The notes under the pieces: model-generated
Told to the model about the DNA's origin: nothing
The model's input: the letters and a program-made list of their open reading frames with translations, nothing else
Database searches by the model: none
NCBI GenBank assembly: GCA_937934775.1
Contig: CALGYL010000233.1
Coordinates: 1-46,649, forward strand
DNA length: 46,649 nucleotides
Origin: an uncultured Clostridia bacterium
GTDB taxonomy: Bacteria; Bacillota; Clostridia; Christensenellales; Aristaeellaceae
Direction of reading: 5' to 3'
Made by a program: the position numbers and the translations under genes
In this document: positions 38,956 through 46,649 of the stretch, piece after piece
Layout: each line of letters begins with the position of its first letter
Numbering within the stretch: the stretch's first letter is position 1

Positions 38956-40182
38956 TCAGCATTTTGCGGCGTTCTGCGCGGCAAACAGTCCGGAAGCCCA
39001 GGCCCACTGCAGGTTGTAGCCGCCGCAGGGTCCGTCCACATCCAGCGCTTCGCCTGAGGCGTACAGGCCCGGAACGCGGTGGGATTCCAATGTATCGGGG
39101 GAAAACTCGCCCGCGTCGACGCCGCCCGCCGTGACCTGCGCACTGGAGAAGCCGCGGGTGCCGGTGACCGTCAGCCGGAAGTCAACCAACCGCCGGGCAA
39201 TTTCGCGGATTTCCGCGTCCGTCAGCGTCCCGGCTTCCCTCGTCAGCGGCAGCGCGCCTGCGGCCTTCATGAGCGTCTGTCCCAGACGCTTGTTGGCGAC
39301 GCCGGTCAGAAAATCCTCCAGCGTTCGGCGAGGCATGGACGCCGCACGGGATTTCACAAGCCGCATCACGGCTTCCCCGGGCCTTTCCAACGCGGATACC
39401 GACGCTTCGACGCGATGACCCTCGGCAAGCGCGATGGCCGCGAACCTCGAAACCGCCATCACCGCCGTGCCGGACAATCCATATTCCGTGAACAGAATAT
39501 CGCCCGAATCGGACGAAACGGGCTTCCCATTCACAAAAAGCGAGATGCCGCCGTCTATCCGGATGCCCTTCAGCGCGCGGATGGGCTCCACCATCGTTTC
39601 CAGTTGGGTGAGCGCGGGAAGAAGCCTTGTGATCCTGTGATTCATCTGGCGGAACAGTGCAAAGCCCGCGTCGGTGCCGCCTACGGAAGGGGACGCGGGG
39701 CCGCCGGTTGCCAGGATCACACGCCTGGCTGCCACCTGCCGCCCGTCCGCTGAAGCAATCCGGAAAACATCTTTTTTCTCGATCCTGACGGCTTCAAACC
39801 CGCAGAGAATTTCGCCACCTGATTCCGAAACGGCGTAGCGCAGCGCGTCCAGCACCGCCGAGGCCTGGTCACACAGTGGAAACACGCGCGCTCCTCGCGT
39901 TTTAAGGCATAAAATGCCCAGCGATTCAAAGAAATCCATTACAGACGCAGGCGGGAACGCGGCCATCGCGCCCGCCATCACCGGAACGCCACCAAAGTAA
40001 TCGGCGGGGGAGGCCGATGTATTGGTCAGGTTGCAGCGGCCGTTTCCGGTAGCCAGCAGCTTTTTGCCAACCCGCGCGCCGCGCTCCAGAAGGACAGTGC
40101 TTGCGCCCAGCCGCCTGGCCATCACCGCCGCCGCAAGGCCCGACGCGCCTCCGCCCACGATCGCGAGTTCGTATGTCGTCAT
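38956..40182 (-). CDS. HI0933/BaiN-like NAD(P)/FAD-dependent oxidoreductase
   Basis: 408-residue flavoprotein of the HI0933 (COG2081) family: FAD-binding AIVGGGASGLAAAVMARRLG with Gly10-Gly15, ERGARVGKKLLATGNGRCNLTN (a family signature), and the C-terminal GLYASGEALDVDGPCGGYNLQWAWASG. One relative, BaiN, is implicated in gut bacterial bile-acid dehydroxylation, but the family is broad and this function should not be assumed. Its ATG overlaps the helD stop by ATGA, so it is translationally coupled to the helicase. Confidence 0.9.
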   Translation of the reverse strand: MTTYELAIVGGGASGLAAAVMARRLGASTVLLERGARVGKKLLATGNGRCNLTNTSASPADYFGGVPVMAGAMAAFPPASVMDFFESLGILCLKTRGARVFPLCDQASAVLDALRYAVSESGGEILCGFEAVRIEKKDVFRIASADGRQVAARRVILATGGPASPSVGGTDAGFALFRQMNHRITRLLPALTQLETMVEPIRALKGIRIDGGISLFVNGKPVSSDSGDILFTEYGLSGTAVMAVSRFAAIALAEGHRVEASVSALERPGEAVMRLVKSRAASMPRRTLEDFLTGVANKRLGQTLMKAAGALPLTREAGTLTDAEIREIARRLVDFRLTVTGTRGFSSAQVTAGGVDAGEFSPDTLESHRVPGLYASGEALDVDGPCGGYNLQWAWASGLFAAQNAAKC

Positions 40183-42320
40183 AGCACGATCCCAAGGTCG
40201 CGCCGGAGCGCGTCGTCGCACATCAGACGCAGCTGATGCAGCGCGCGGGAACAGGCGGTATACAGCCTGCGGCGTTCGCCGTCGGTCACTTCCACATCCG
40301 GCCAGACCACCGCCACCGCGTCAAACTCCAGCCCCTTGATCAGGTGGAAGCTCGAAACCACCACACCGCCGCCTTCAGGCAGCATGTCGTCGTCACCGCC
40401 GGTCAGAAGAATGGAATTTTTGATCGCTCGGGACAGCTTGCTCGCCTCGGCCTGCGAACGGGTAATCACCGCGATGTGTTTCATGCCCTGTGTCTTCCAT
40501 TCTTCCACCAGCGTGATCAGTTTCGCGCGGTCGAAGGGTTCGATGGCGGGAAACACGCCTTCGCGGCCAAATTCCTCCGCGTGGGGTTCGTCCGGCAGCA
40601 GCGCGTTGCAAAGTCTGGTGATCGGCTGCGTCGAACGGTAGGATTTCGTCAGCCGAACCAGCGGAGTGCGCGGTTCTTGAAAGTCCGTGCCCCAGGCCCT
40701 GGGATTGCAGGGCGGCATGCCGGGGCAGGTGCGCTGATTGACGTCGCCCAAAAGCGTTACCTGCGCCGCGGGGTAGTAACAGGAGAGGAACCTGAGTGCG
40801 ATGTCGGGATAATCCTGCGCTTCGTCAATCAGGATGTGGCGCATGGACTTGTCCGGGGCGGTAAAACCCAGACGCACCATCAGCCAGGCGATGGCAGGGG
40901 CATCCTCCCACCACACGACGCCCGCCTGCGCGTTTTCTCGGGCGACCTCCCGCAATTCCCTCGGCGCGCCCGACAGCGCGTCGGAAAGCATCTTGAGCGG
41001 ATCGACCGACAGAGCCTGCCTGATCTTTTGACGTATGGGCGACAGGTGCTGCATGACCGCCATGCGCTTGGCCATTTCCAGATCCCGTCCGCGATAGCTC
41101 TTGAGAAGCCGGTCCTCATACTGGGTGGCCAGCGCCTTTTCCCAGCCGTCCATCCGGCTCTCCAGCACCGTCTGAATGCGGATGAGTCTCAATGCCGGGG
41201 TGAGCATATTGAAATCGATGCGGTAAAGCTGCTCCAGGTCTTCCTTGGACATCAGCAGGTGTTTTTCAAGACCGATGTCTTGAAAATGCGCGCCGTCTTC
41301 CTCAAACCGAAGCGCGTAGGCCGAGAGTGTATCGCAGAATTTGCCATCGGATTTATAGCGCACACTCTGGCGGCGCAGCGGGTCGTTATCGTCAATCAGC
41401 CGCTCGATCAGTCGGATGGACGGCTCCACTGTCCGCCCGATCACCGTGGAGAGCAGCCCATGCAGCGTCACCGCCTGTGCGTTATCCTCGCCCAGGTCGG
41501 GCAGCACCGTGGAGATGTATTCACTAAACGCGCTGCTCGGCGACAGCACGGCGATGTGGCTGGCGTCCAGCTGATCCCGGTGATGGTACATGAGATAGGC
41601 CGCCCGGTGCATCGCAACACTGGTTTTTCCCGAACCCGCGCCACCCGTCACCGACAGAACCCGCGCGTGCTCGTGTCGAATGGCCAAATTCTGCTCGTGC
41701 TGAATGGTGGAGACAATGTTACGCATGTGGTGGGAAGTCGCCTGGGAGAGGATGTCCAGAAGCATCTCATCGTCGATGGAGACGTCGGTATCCACGTAAT
41801 ACTTGAGCCGACCGTTTTCCATGCGGTACTGGCGCTTGAGCGTCATCCGCCCGGAAATCACGCCGTCGGGCGCGCGATAGGTTACTCCGCCCGGCTGCGC
41901 GTCATAATATAGGCCGCAGATCGGTGCGCGCCAATCATGCACCATCAGTTCGCCCTGCTCGTTTTTTAGGCTGTACAGGCCGATGACAATTCTATCCGGC
42001 ACACTTTCGTCGCGCTCGCTGAAGTCGATCCGCGCAAAGAAAGGGCTGAGCAGCATGCGCTCATAGCGGCGCGCGACCTCTTCAGAGAAATTTTTGCGCA
42101 CCAAGTACCGGTCGATCTCGGTGGACAGCTGTTCCAGATCCTGGGGAGAGAGCGCCGTAGGCTTCAGGCGCAGTTCTTCCCAGGCGTCGGACATCATGTC
42201 CCGGATGGACTGATCGTGAAACTTTGTAAAATCCCGCGACGTTTGAATGACGGCATAGAGAAGCTGCTGTACGCGCGCGGTATAGGCGCGCTCCTGTTCG
42301 AGCTCTGCCAAACGATCCAT
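40179..42320 (-). CDS. helD: HelD-like RNA polymerase-recycling helicase (UvrD/SF1)
   Basis: 713 residues: N-terminal coiled-coil arm (about 1-75, LAELEQERAYTARVQQLLYAV), SF1 motor with Walker A VTGGAGSGKTSVAMHR near 225, Walker B ILIDEAQDYPDIALR, motif III LLGDVNQRTCPG, SYRST and C-terminal SSFHLIKGLEFDAVAVV and LYTACSRAL. HelD dissociates stalled RNA polymerase from DNA in Firmicutes; assignment rests on the arm plus the motor. ATG 42320 follows GGAGGTG. An extended -10 promoter lies at 42354-42362. Confidence 0.9.
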   Translation of the reverse strand: MDRLAELEQERAYTARVQQLLYAVIQTSRDFTKFHDQSIRDMMSDAWEELRLKPTALSPQDLEQLSTEIDRYLVRKNFSEEVARRYERMLLSPFFARIDFSERDESVPDRIVIGLYSLKNEQGELMVHDWRAPICGLYYDAQPGGVTYRAPDGVISGRMTLKRQYRMENGRLKYYVDTDVSIDDEMLLDILSQATSHHMRNIVSTIQHEQNLAIRHEHARVLSVTGGAGSGKTSVAMHRAAYLMYHHRDQLDASHIAVLSPSSAFSEYISTVLPDLGEDNAQAVTLHGLLSTVIGRTVEPSIRLIERLIDDNDPLRRQSVRYKSDGKFCDTLSAYALRFEEDGAHFQDIGLEKHLLMSKEDLEQLYRIDFNMLTPALRLIRIQTVLESRMDGWEKALATQYEDRLLKSYRGRDLEMAKRMAVMQHLSPIRQKIRQALSVDPLKMLSDALSGAPRELREVARENAQAGVVWWEDAPAIAWLMVRLGFTAPDKSMRHILIDEAQDYPDIALRFLSCYYPAAQVTLLGDVNQRTCPGMPPCNPRAWGTDFQEPRTPLVRLTKSYRSTQPITRLCNALLPDEPHAEEFGREGVFPAIEPFDRAKLITLVEEWKTQGMKHIAVITRSQAEASKLSRAIKNSILLTGGDDDMLPEGGGVVVSSFHLIKGLEFDAVAVVWPDVEVTDGERRRLYTACSRALHQLRLMCDDALRRDLGIVL

Positions 42321-42353
42321 ACGGTTCACCTCCAAAGGCGAGCCTTTCTGTAC

Positions 42354-42362
42354 ATTATAGCA
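42354..42362 (-). promoter_or_regulatory. Extended -10 promoter of the helD operon
   Basis: On the minus strand TGC-TATAAT (42362-42354), 34 bases before the helD ATG; the -35 is poor. Confidence 0.6.
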
Positions 42363-42423
42363 TAGGATCGCGGACAAATTCAAACATGCGCGCAATTTTG
42401 TGGAACGTGAACCTGATTATGAT

Positions 42424-42452
42424 TTGTGATTTTCCCGGGCATACGATATAAT
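42424..42452 (+). promoter_or_regulatory. Promoter of nadE
   Basis: TTGTGA (42424-42429), 17-bp spacer, TATAAT (42447-42452), with the AAAAGGA ribosome site about 15 bases further on. Confidence 0.75.
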
Positions 42453-42482
42453 AAGAAAAAACCTTGAAAAGGAATGAGCTGG

Positions 42483-44384
42483 ATGCTGGACGGGTTTGTT
42501 CGGATGGCGGTGGGAACGCCCGCGATCCGGGTAGGAGATACGGCAGGAAATATGAACGCGGCCATCGCCCTGATGCGAGAAGCCGCGGAAGTTGGCGCGA
42601 AGGTATTAACGCTGCCGGAACTGTGCCTGACGGGCTACACGGCGGGCGATCTGTTTTTACAGAAAGCTCTCCGCGAAGGCGCGCTGGAGGCTTTGAAAGG
42701 CATCTCGGATTTCAGCCGCGACCTGGATCTGCTAACTGTCGTGGGTCTGCCGATGGAGGTGGATGGCCGGCTGTACAACGTGGCGGCGGTGGTCAAGGAC
42801 GGGCGCATATTGGGCGTCGTACCCAAGCGGAACCCGCCCAACTACGGAGAGTTTTACGAACTGCGCCACTTTGCGCAGGGTCCCCGCGAGGCGCGGCCCC
42901 TGCGCATTCTGGGCTGGGATGTGCCCTTCGGCGGCGATCTTCTGTTTGCCTGCGAGGACGTGCCGGAACTGAAGGTGGGCGTGGAGGTGTGCGAAGACCT
43001 ATGGGTGCCCGACACGCCCTCGACCGGTCACGCGCTGGCCGGGGCAACGGTCATCTGCAATCCGTCCGCCAGCGACGAAACCATCGGCAAAGCCGCCTAC
43101 CGGGAACTGCTTATAAAGAGCCAGTCCGCGCGGCTGATCGCGGCATATCTGTACGCCGACGCGGGGCAGGGCGAGTCCTCCACCGACATGGTGTACGCCG
43201 GACACAACCTGATCGCGGAAAATGGCGTGCTGCTGGCCCAGTCAAAAATGTACGAGCCAGGGCTGACGACGGCGGAGGTGGATCTGCAGTATCTGGTTTC
43301 TGAGCGGCTGCGCATGAATACGTTTGGCGCGAGGGAGAATACACACGTGAAGGTGCCCTTCGTCACCGCCGTACGGGAAACGCCGATCCGCCGCTATGTC
43401 GACCCCGCGCCCTTCGTGCCTTCCGATCAGGTGGAGCGCGATCAGCGCTGCGAGCAGATTCTGGCGATTCAGGTGAACGGCCTTGCGCAGCGGCTCCGGC
43501 ACATCGGCTGCAGGTCGGCCGTGGTGGGCGTATCCGGTGGGCTTGATTCCACGCTGGCGCTGATCGTCGCGGCCCGGGCGTTTCGCAAACTGGGGCTTCC
43601 GCTGGACGGGCTCGCAGCCGTCACAATGCCCTGCTTTGGGACGACCAAACGCACCCACGACAACGCGCTCAAACTGGCCAGAGGCTTTGGCGCAAAGCTG
43701 ATTGAGGTGGACATCACAAAGTCCGTCCGGCAGCATCTGGAGGATATCGGACACGACGAGTCAATCCATGACGTTACCTATGAAAACGCGCAGGCCCGGG
43801 AGCGCACGCAGGTGCTGATGGACCTGTCCAACAAGCTGAACGGCATTGTGATCGGTACCGGCGACCTGAGTGAGCTGGCGCTGGGCTGGGCCACCTACAA
43901 CGGCGACCACATGTCGATGTACGGCGTCAACATGTCGGTGCCCAAGACGCTGGTAAGGCATCTGGTCCGCTACGCGTCCGATCAGGCGGATAACAAAGAA
44001 CTGGCCGAGGCGCTTCGGGACGTGCTGGATACGCCCGTCAGCCCGGAACTTCTGCCGCCGGTGGACGGCGAAATTTCCCAGAAGACCGAGGACATTGTGG
44101 GGCCTTACGAATTGCACGACTTCTTCCTGTACCATCTGCTGCGAAGGATGGAAAAGCCCTCAAAAATTCTGCGGCTTGCCAAAATCGCGTTCCGGGATGT
44201 GTACGACGAGGCAACCATCGAGAAGTGGCTGCGGGTTTTCCTGAAGCGCTTTTTCCAGAATCAGTTTAAGCGGTCCTGCATTCCGGACGGGCCCAAAGTA
44301 GGATCTGTGACGCTGTCACCAAGGGGCGATTGGCGTATGCCCAGCGACGCGGAAAGCGGCTTATGGATCCGGAGTTTGCGATAA
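42483..44384 (+). CDS. nadE: Glutamine-dependent NAD+ synthetase
   Basis: Makes NAD from deamido-NAD using glutamine. 633 residues in two domains: an N-terminal nitrilase-type glutaminase with the catalytic triad Glu46 (TLPELCLTGY), Lys115 (VVPKRNPPNYGEFYE) and Cys170 (VEVCEDLWVP), and a C-terminal synthetase with the PP-loop SGGLDST from Ser351, TGDLSELALGWATY and the C-terminal lid. ATG 42483 is 9 bases after AAGGA; an ATG three codons earlier touches that ribosome site and is less likely. Confidence 0.96.
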   Translation: MLDGFVRMAVGTPAIRVGDTAGNMNAAIALMREAAEVGAKVLTLPELCLTGYTAGDLFLQKALREGALEALKGISDFSRDLDLLTVVGLPMEVDGRLYNVAAVVKDGRILGVVPKRNPPNYGEFYELRHFAQGPREARPLRILGWDVPFGGDLLFACEDVPELKVGVEVCEDLWVPDTPSTGHALAGATVICNPSASDETIGKAAYRELLIKSQSARLIAAYLYADAGQGESSTDMVYAGHNLIAENGVLLAQSKMYEPGLTTAEVDLQYLVSERLRMNTFGARENTHVKVPFVTAVRETPIRRYVDPAPFVPSDQVERDQRCEQILAIQVNGLAQRLRHIGCRSAVVGVSGGLDSTLALIVAARAFRKLGLPLDGLAAVTMPCFGTTKRTHDNALKLARGFGAKLIEVDITKSVRQHLEDIGHDESIHDVTYENAQARERTQVLMDLSNKLNGIVIGTGDLSELALGWATYNGDHMSMYGVNMSVPKTLVRHLVRYASDQADNKELAEALRDVLDTPVSPELLPPVDGEISQKTEDIVGPYELHDFFLYHLLRRMEKPSKILRLAKIAFRDVYDEATIEKWLRVFLKRFFQNQFKRSCIPDGPKVGSVTLSPRGDWRMPSDAESGLWIRSLR

Positions 44385-44488
44385 ATTAACCAAGTTGCTA
44401 CCGATTCATGCATGTAAGGCGAGGACTTCGGGTATATCATAACTGCGTGCTTCAAAATCCAGTGCGAACTTGAAGGAGGAGACTTTCC

Positions 44489-44713
44489 ATGAAAAAGGCA
44501 TTGGTTCTTATGATGGTTCTGGCTCTGGTTGCCGTGCTTGCTGGCTGCACGCAGTCCGCGCCCGCCCCGACCGCTGCTCCCGCCGCGACTGAGGCTGCCG
44601 TGACTGAAGCGCCCGCTGCCGCGACCGAGGCGCCCGCTGCTGAAGCGCCCGCCGCGACCGAGGCTCCCGCCGCCGAGGCGACTCCGGCTGCCGAAGCGAC
44701 CACCGCTGCCTAA
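44489..44713 (+). CDS. Tiny low-complexity lipoprotein
   Basis: 74 residues: a textbook lipoprotein signal (KKALVLMMVLALVAVLAGC, lipobox LAGC with Cys20) followed only by about 54 residues of Ala/Pro/Thr/Glu in near-repeats of EAPAA and ATEAPAAE. There is no folded domain. The ribosome site AAGGAGGAG and a strong terminator after the stop argue that it is a real, complete gene. Such tails are common as linkers in larger clostridial lipoproteins; here the linker is all there is. The 104 bp before it show no clear promoter. Confidence 0.8.
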   Translation: MKKALVLMMVLALVAVLAGCTQSAPAPTAAPAATEAAVTEAPAAATEAPAAEAPAATEAPAAEATPAAEATTAA

Positions 44714-44733
44714 TTGGTCTGACAGGAACACCC

Positions 44734-44776
44734 AATACCCCCGTGCTTCACAAGAAGCGCGGGGGTATTCATTTTT
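44734..44776 (+). terminator. Terminator of the small lipoprotein gene
   Basis: A 16-bp stem AATACCCCCGTGCTTC / GAAGCGCGGGGGTATT with one T-G pair and an ACAA loop, followed by CATTTTTT. Confidence 0.92.
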
Positions 44777-44789
44777 TGCAAAACTTCCG

Positions 44790-44818
44790 TTGAACTCGCT
44801 CCACAGGCGGTTTATAAT
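44790..44818 (+). promoter_or_regulatory. Promoter of galE
   Basis: TTGAAC (44790-44795), 17-bp spacer, TATAAT (44813-44818), immediately upstream of the GGGAGG ribosome site; the leader is therefore very short. Confidence 0.8.
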
Positions 44819-44836
44819 AACATGGGAGGCGATGAA

Positions 44837-45859
44837 ATGAAGGTTTTACTGACCGGCGGCGCGGGATATATCGGCGCGCACACCTGCGTGGAACTGATCG
44901 GGGCGGGGCATCAGGCCGTTGTGGCGGACAACTATGTCAACAGTTGCCCGGAAGCGATGGACCGGGTCAAGGCGCTGACCGGGACGGATTTCCCGGTTTA
45001 TAACGCGGATCTTTGCGACAAGGCGGCGCTTGAGCACATTTTTTCGGAGCACAAGATCGACGCGGTGATCCATTTTGCAGGTCTCAAAGCGGTGGGCGAG
45101 TCGGTCGCCAAGCCTCTGGCATATTATCGCAACAATCTGGATGCCACATTGACACTGCTCGAGGTTATGAATGCGTATGGCGTAAAAAAACTGGTATTCA
45201 GTTCTTCGGCCACGGTGTATTCCACGCCGGACGCCGTGTGCGCGCTGGAGGAAGACGCGCCCACCGGCGGCTGTTCCAATCCTTACGGCTGGACAAAGTA
45301 TATGATCGAGCAGATGCTCAAAAGCCTCAGCGTCGCCGACGCCAATTGGTCCATCATCCTTCTTCGCTATTTCAACCCCGTCGGCGCCCATGAAAGCGGA
45401 CGTATCGGGGAGGACCCCAACGGAATTCCCAACAACCTGATTCCAAGGGTCATGCAAACGCTGGTCGGGAAGATTTCAGGCGGCATCAAGGTCTACGGAA
45501 ACGACTGGCCTACCCAGGACGGAACCTGCATCCGGGACTACATCCACGTGGTGGACCTGGCCAAGGGCCACATCGCGGCGCTCAAATACCTGGAAGGAAT
45601 GCATGGCGCTGAGGCGATCAATCTGGGCACCGGCGAAGGCTACAGCGTGGTGCAGATTCTGGAGGCCTTCGCGCGCGCAAACGATCTCAAGGTTGATTAT
45701 GGTTTTGGACCCCGCCGTCCCGGTGATGTGGCCGGATTCTTCGCAAACCCGGCCAAGGCAGAAAAACTGCTGGGCTGGCGCGCGGAAAAATCTCTGGAGG
45801 AAATGTGCCGCGATTCCTGGCGATGGCAGACCTTGAACCCGAACGGTTACGGCGCGTGA
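44837..45859 (+). CDS. galE: UDP-glucose 4-epimerase
   Basis: Interconverts UDP-glucose and UDP-galactose for galactose use and surface polysaccharide. 340 residues of the extended SDR family: NAD-binding GGAGYIG at 7-13, HFAGLKAVGES, SSSATVYS and the catalytic Tyr150/Lys154 in NPYGWTKYMIEQ, then LRYFNPVGAHESG and DGTCIRDYIHVVDLA. ATG 44837 follows GGGAGG by 7 bases. The stop overlaps the GTG of the next gene (GTGA). Confidence 0.95.
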   Translation: MKVLLTGGAGYIGAHTCVELIGAGHQAVVADNYVNSCPEAMDRVKALTGTDFPVYNADLCDKAALEHIFSEHKIDAVIHFAGLKAVGESVAKPLAYYRNNLDATLTLLEVMNAYGVKKLVFSSSATVYSTPDAVCALEEDAPTGGCSNPYGWTKYMIEQMLKSLSVADANWSIILLRYFNPVGAHESGRIGEDPNGIPNNLIPRVMQTLVGKISGGIKVYGNDWPTQDGTCIRDYIHVVDLAKGHIAALKYLEGMHGAEAINLGTGEGYSVVQILEAFARANDLKVDYGFGPRRPGDVAGFFANPAKAEKLLGWRAEKSLEEMCRDSWRWQTLNPNGYGA

Positions 45860-46649
45860 AAAGGCTGCTCCTGTGGGTTGCGGGGCTGTGTCTGCTCGCG
45901 GGCTGCGCATCGGCGCCCGCGGAGGACGCGCGCATCCTGTTCATCGACGTGGGCAAAGGCGACGCGGCGCTGGTCATGGCAGGGGACCGGAATTATCTGG
46001 TCGACGCCGGGCCTAAGGATGCCTGGGATCAGGTGTCCGCGGCGCTGAGCTTCTACGGCGTCAGCAAGCTGGACGGGGTGTTTCTGACCCATGGAGACAA
46101 GGACCATTCCGGCGGCCTGAAAGAACTGGCCCGGAGCGATGTGGAGGTTTCCGCCTGGTACGCCTCGGATCTCTATGCGGACGACGGCGAGACGGGGCAC
46201 CCTGCGGACGAGGCGGCTCAGATCCGGGGGCAGCGGGCGGAATACCTGCCGGCGGGCAGTACGGTCGGCTTCTTCACCGTGCTGGGGCCGCTAACCCGCG
46301 ACAAAGACGACGACAACAATTCGTTGGTTCTCATGTTGAAAGCATCCGGCAGCCAGGCACTTTTGACCGGGGATATGAAGTTTGACGAGGAAGAGGAACT
46401 GCTCCAAAGCGGACGCTCGCTCCAGTGCGACCTGATCAAGATCGCCCATCATGGCAATAGCGACGCCACCAGCAGCCTTCTGATTGACGCCGCGAAGCCC
46501 CGCATCGCGGTGGTTTCCACCGATTCTGAGGCGCGTCCGGAGTTGCCCGATCCGCGCATCGTCAAGCTGCTGGCGGAAAAAGGCATTCCGCTCTATTCTA
46601 CATGGAACTCAGGCGGCGGGGTACTTGTGACGCTGGAAGGCGCAAATAC
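45856..46649 (+). CDS. ComEC/Rec2-type metallo-beta-lactamase lipoprotein, 3' end outside window
   Basis: An open frame running off the right edge (264 complete codons). It starts at GTG 45856, overlapping the galE stop by GTGA, with a lipoprotein signal KRLLLWVAGLCLLAGC, so the enzyme is exported and lipid-anchored. The metallo-beta-lactamase fold follows: FIDVGKGDAALV, LVDAGPKD, the metal site THGDKDHSGGL, a late LLTGDM Asp and KIAHHGNSDATS His, then IAVVSTD. This is the arrangement of the ComEC C-terminal domain and of stand-alone competence-like hydrolases, possibly a nuclease or phosphodiesterase on extracellular DNA. No ComEC channel domain is visible. Confidence 0.85.
   Translation, partial: MKRLLLWVAGLCLLAGCASAPAEDARILFIDVGKGDAALVMAGDRNYLVDAGPKDAWDQVSAALSFYGVSKLDGVFLTHGDKDHSGGLKELARSDVEVSAWYASDLYADDGETGHPADEAAQIRGQRAEYLPAGSTVGFFTVLGPLTRDKDDDNNSLVLMLKASGSQALLTGDMKFDEEEELLQSGRSLQCDLIKIAHHGNSDATSSLLIDAAKPRIAVVSTDSEARPELPDPRIVKLLAEKGIPLYSTWNSGGGVLVTLEGAN

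Noticed and set aside
44540..44710. GC-rich triplet-like repeats as a DNA tandem repeat
   Set aside because: The periodicity is irregular and is explained by an Ala/Pro/Thr/Glu-rich coding sequence.

Overview
The window is G+C-rich chromosomal DNA from an anaerobic, spore-forming Firmicute of the class Clostridia. The grounds are a forespore sigma factor (SigG) beside a YlmC/YmxH sporulation protein, an NrdR repressor, a shared ECF transporter core next to truA, a CD1247-family protein, a NifU-like/GGGtGRT gene pair, and a selenium-dependent molybdenum hydroxylase maturation cluster. A Christensenellales-like lineage is my guess; the sequence does not prove it. I see no rRNA, tRNA, CRISPR array, phage or intact transposase.

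Layout: 1-8.0 kb carries the 3' part of prs, an alpha/beta hydrolase, a MITE, sigG, a membrane-anchored hydrolase on the minus strand, ylmC, nrdR (apparently starting at CTG and preceded by an NrdR box) and a PhoP/PhoR-like two-component pair. 8.1-14.8 kb carries rhaA behind a structured, repeat-like leader, rarA, an unknown zinc-ribbon membrane protein, a divergent YprB-type exonuclease plus TPR operon, and a GNAT acetyltransferase. 14.8-18.3 kb is a minus-strand glycolytic operon, pgk-tpiA-gpmI. 18.5-21.8 kb is ecfA1-ecfA2-ecfT-truA. 21.9-23.6 kb is a codon-biased NifU-like/GGGtGRT operon of unknown function. 23.8-27.1 kb carries a Xaa-Pro peptidase, efp, a CD1247-family zinc-ribbon protein and xdhC.

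27.3-32.7 kb is the most distinctive block: a tightly overlapping minus-strand operon yedE - TusA/YedF-like - DUF3343 - yqeC - yqeB - selD, with a divergent TIGR01977 (EF2568-type) cysteine desulfurase. No selA, selB or selC is visible, so this matches the 'orphan SelD' arrangement that labels molybdenum hydroxylases with selenium. The likely flow is selenium import (YedE), mobilisation from selenocysteine/cysteine (desulfurase), relay (TusA-like protein, DUF3343), activation to selenophosphate (SelD) and insertion into the Mo cofactor site (YqeB, YqeC, XdhC). The hydroxylase itself is not in the window.

32.7-46.6 kb carries a GH65 disaccharide phosphorylase plus beta-phosphoglucomutase, a Nudix/unknown/P-loop kinase trio, a HelD helicase translationally coupled to two flavoproteins, NAD synthetase, a tiny low-complexity lipoprotein, galE and the start of a ComEC-type metallo-beta-lactamase lipoprotein that runs off the right end.

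The intergenic DNA is unusually rich in short repeats. Two MITEs of 186-187 bp have TACCAA ends and 3-bp TNA target duplications; one is inserted exactly at the selD stop codon. Two copies of a REP-like double-hairpin element follow rarA and xdhC. Two further structured repeats follow sigG and lie in the rhaA leader.
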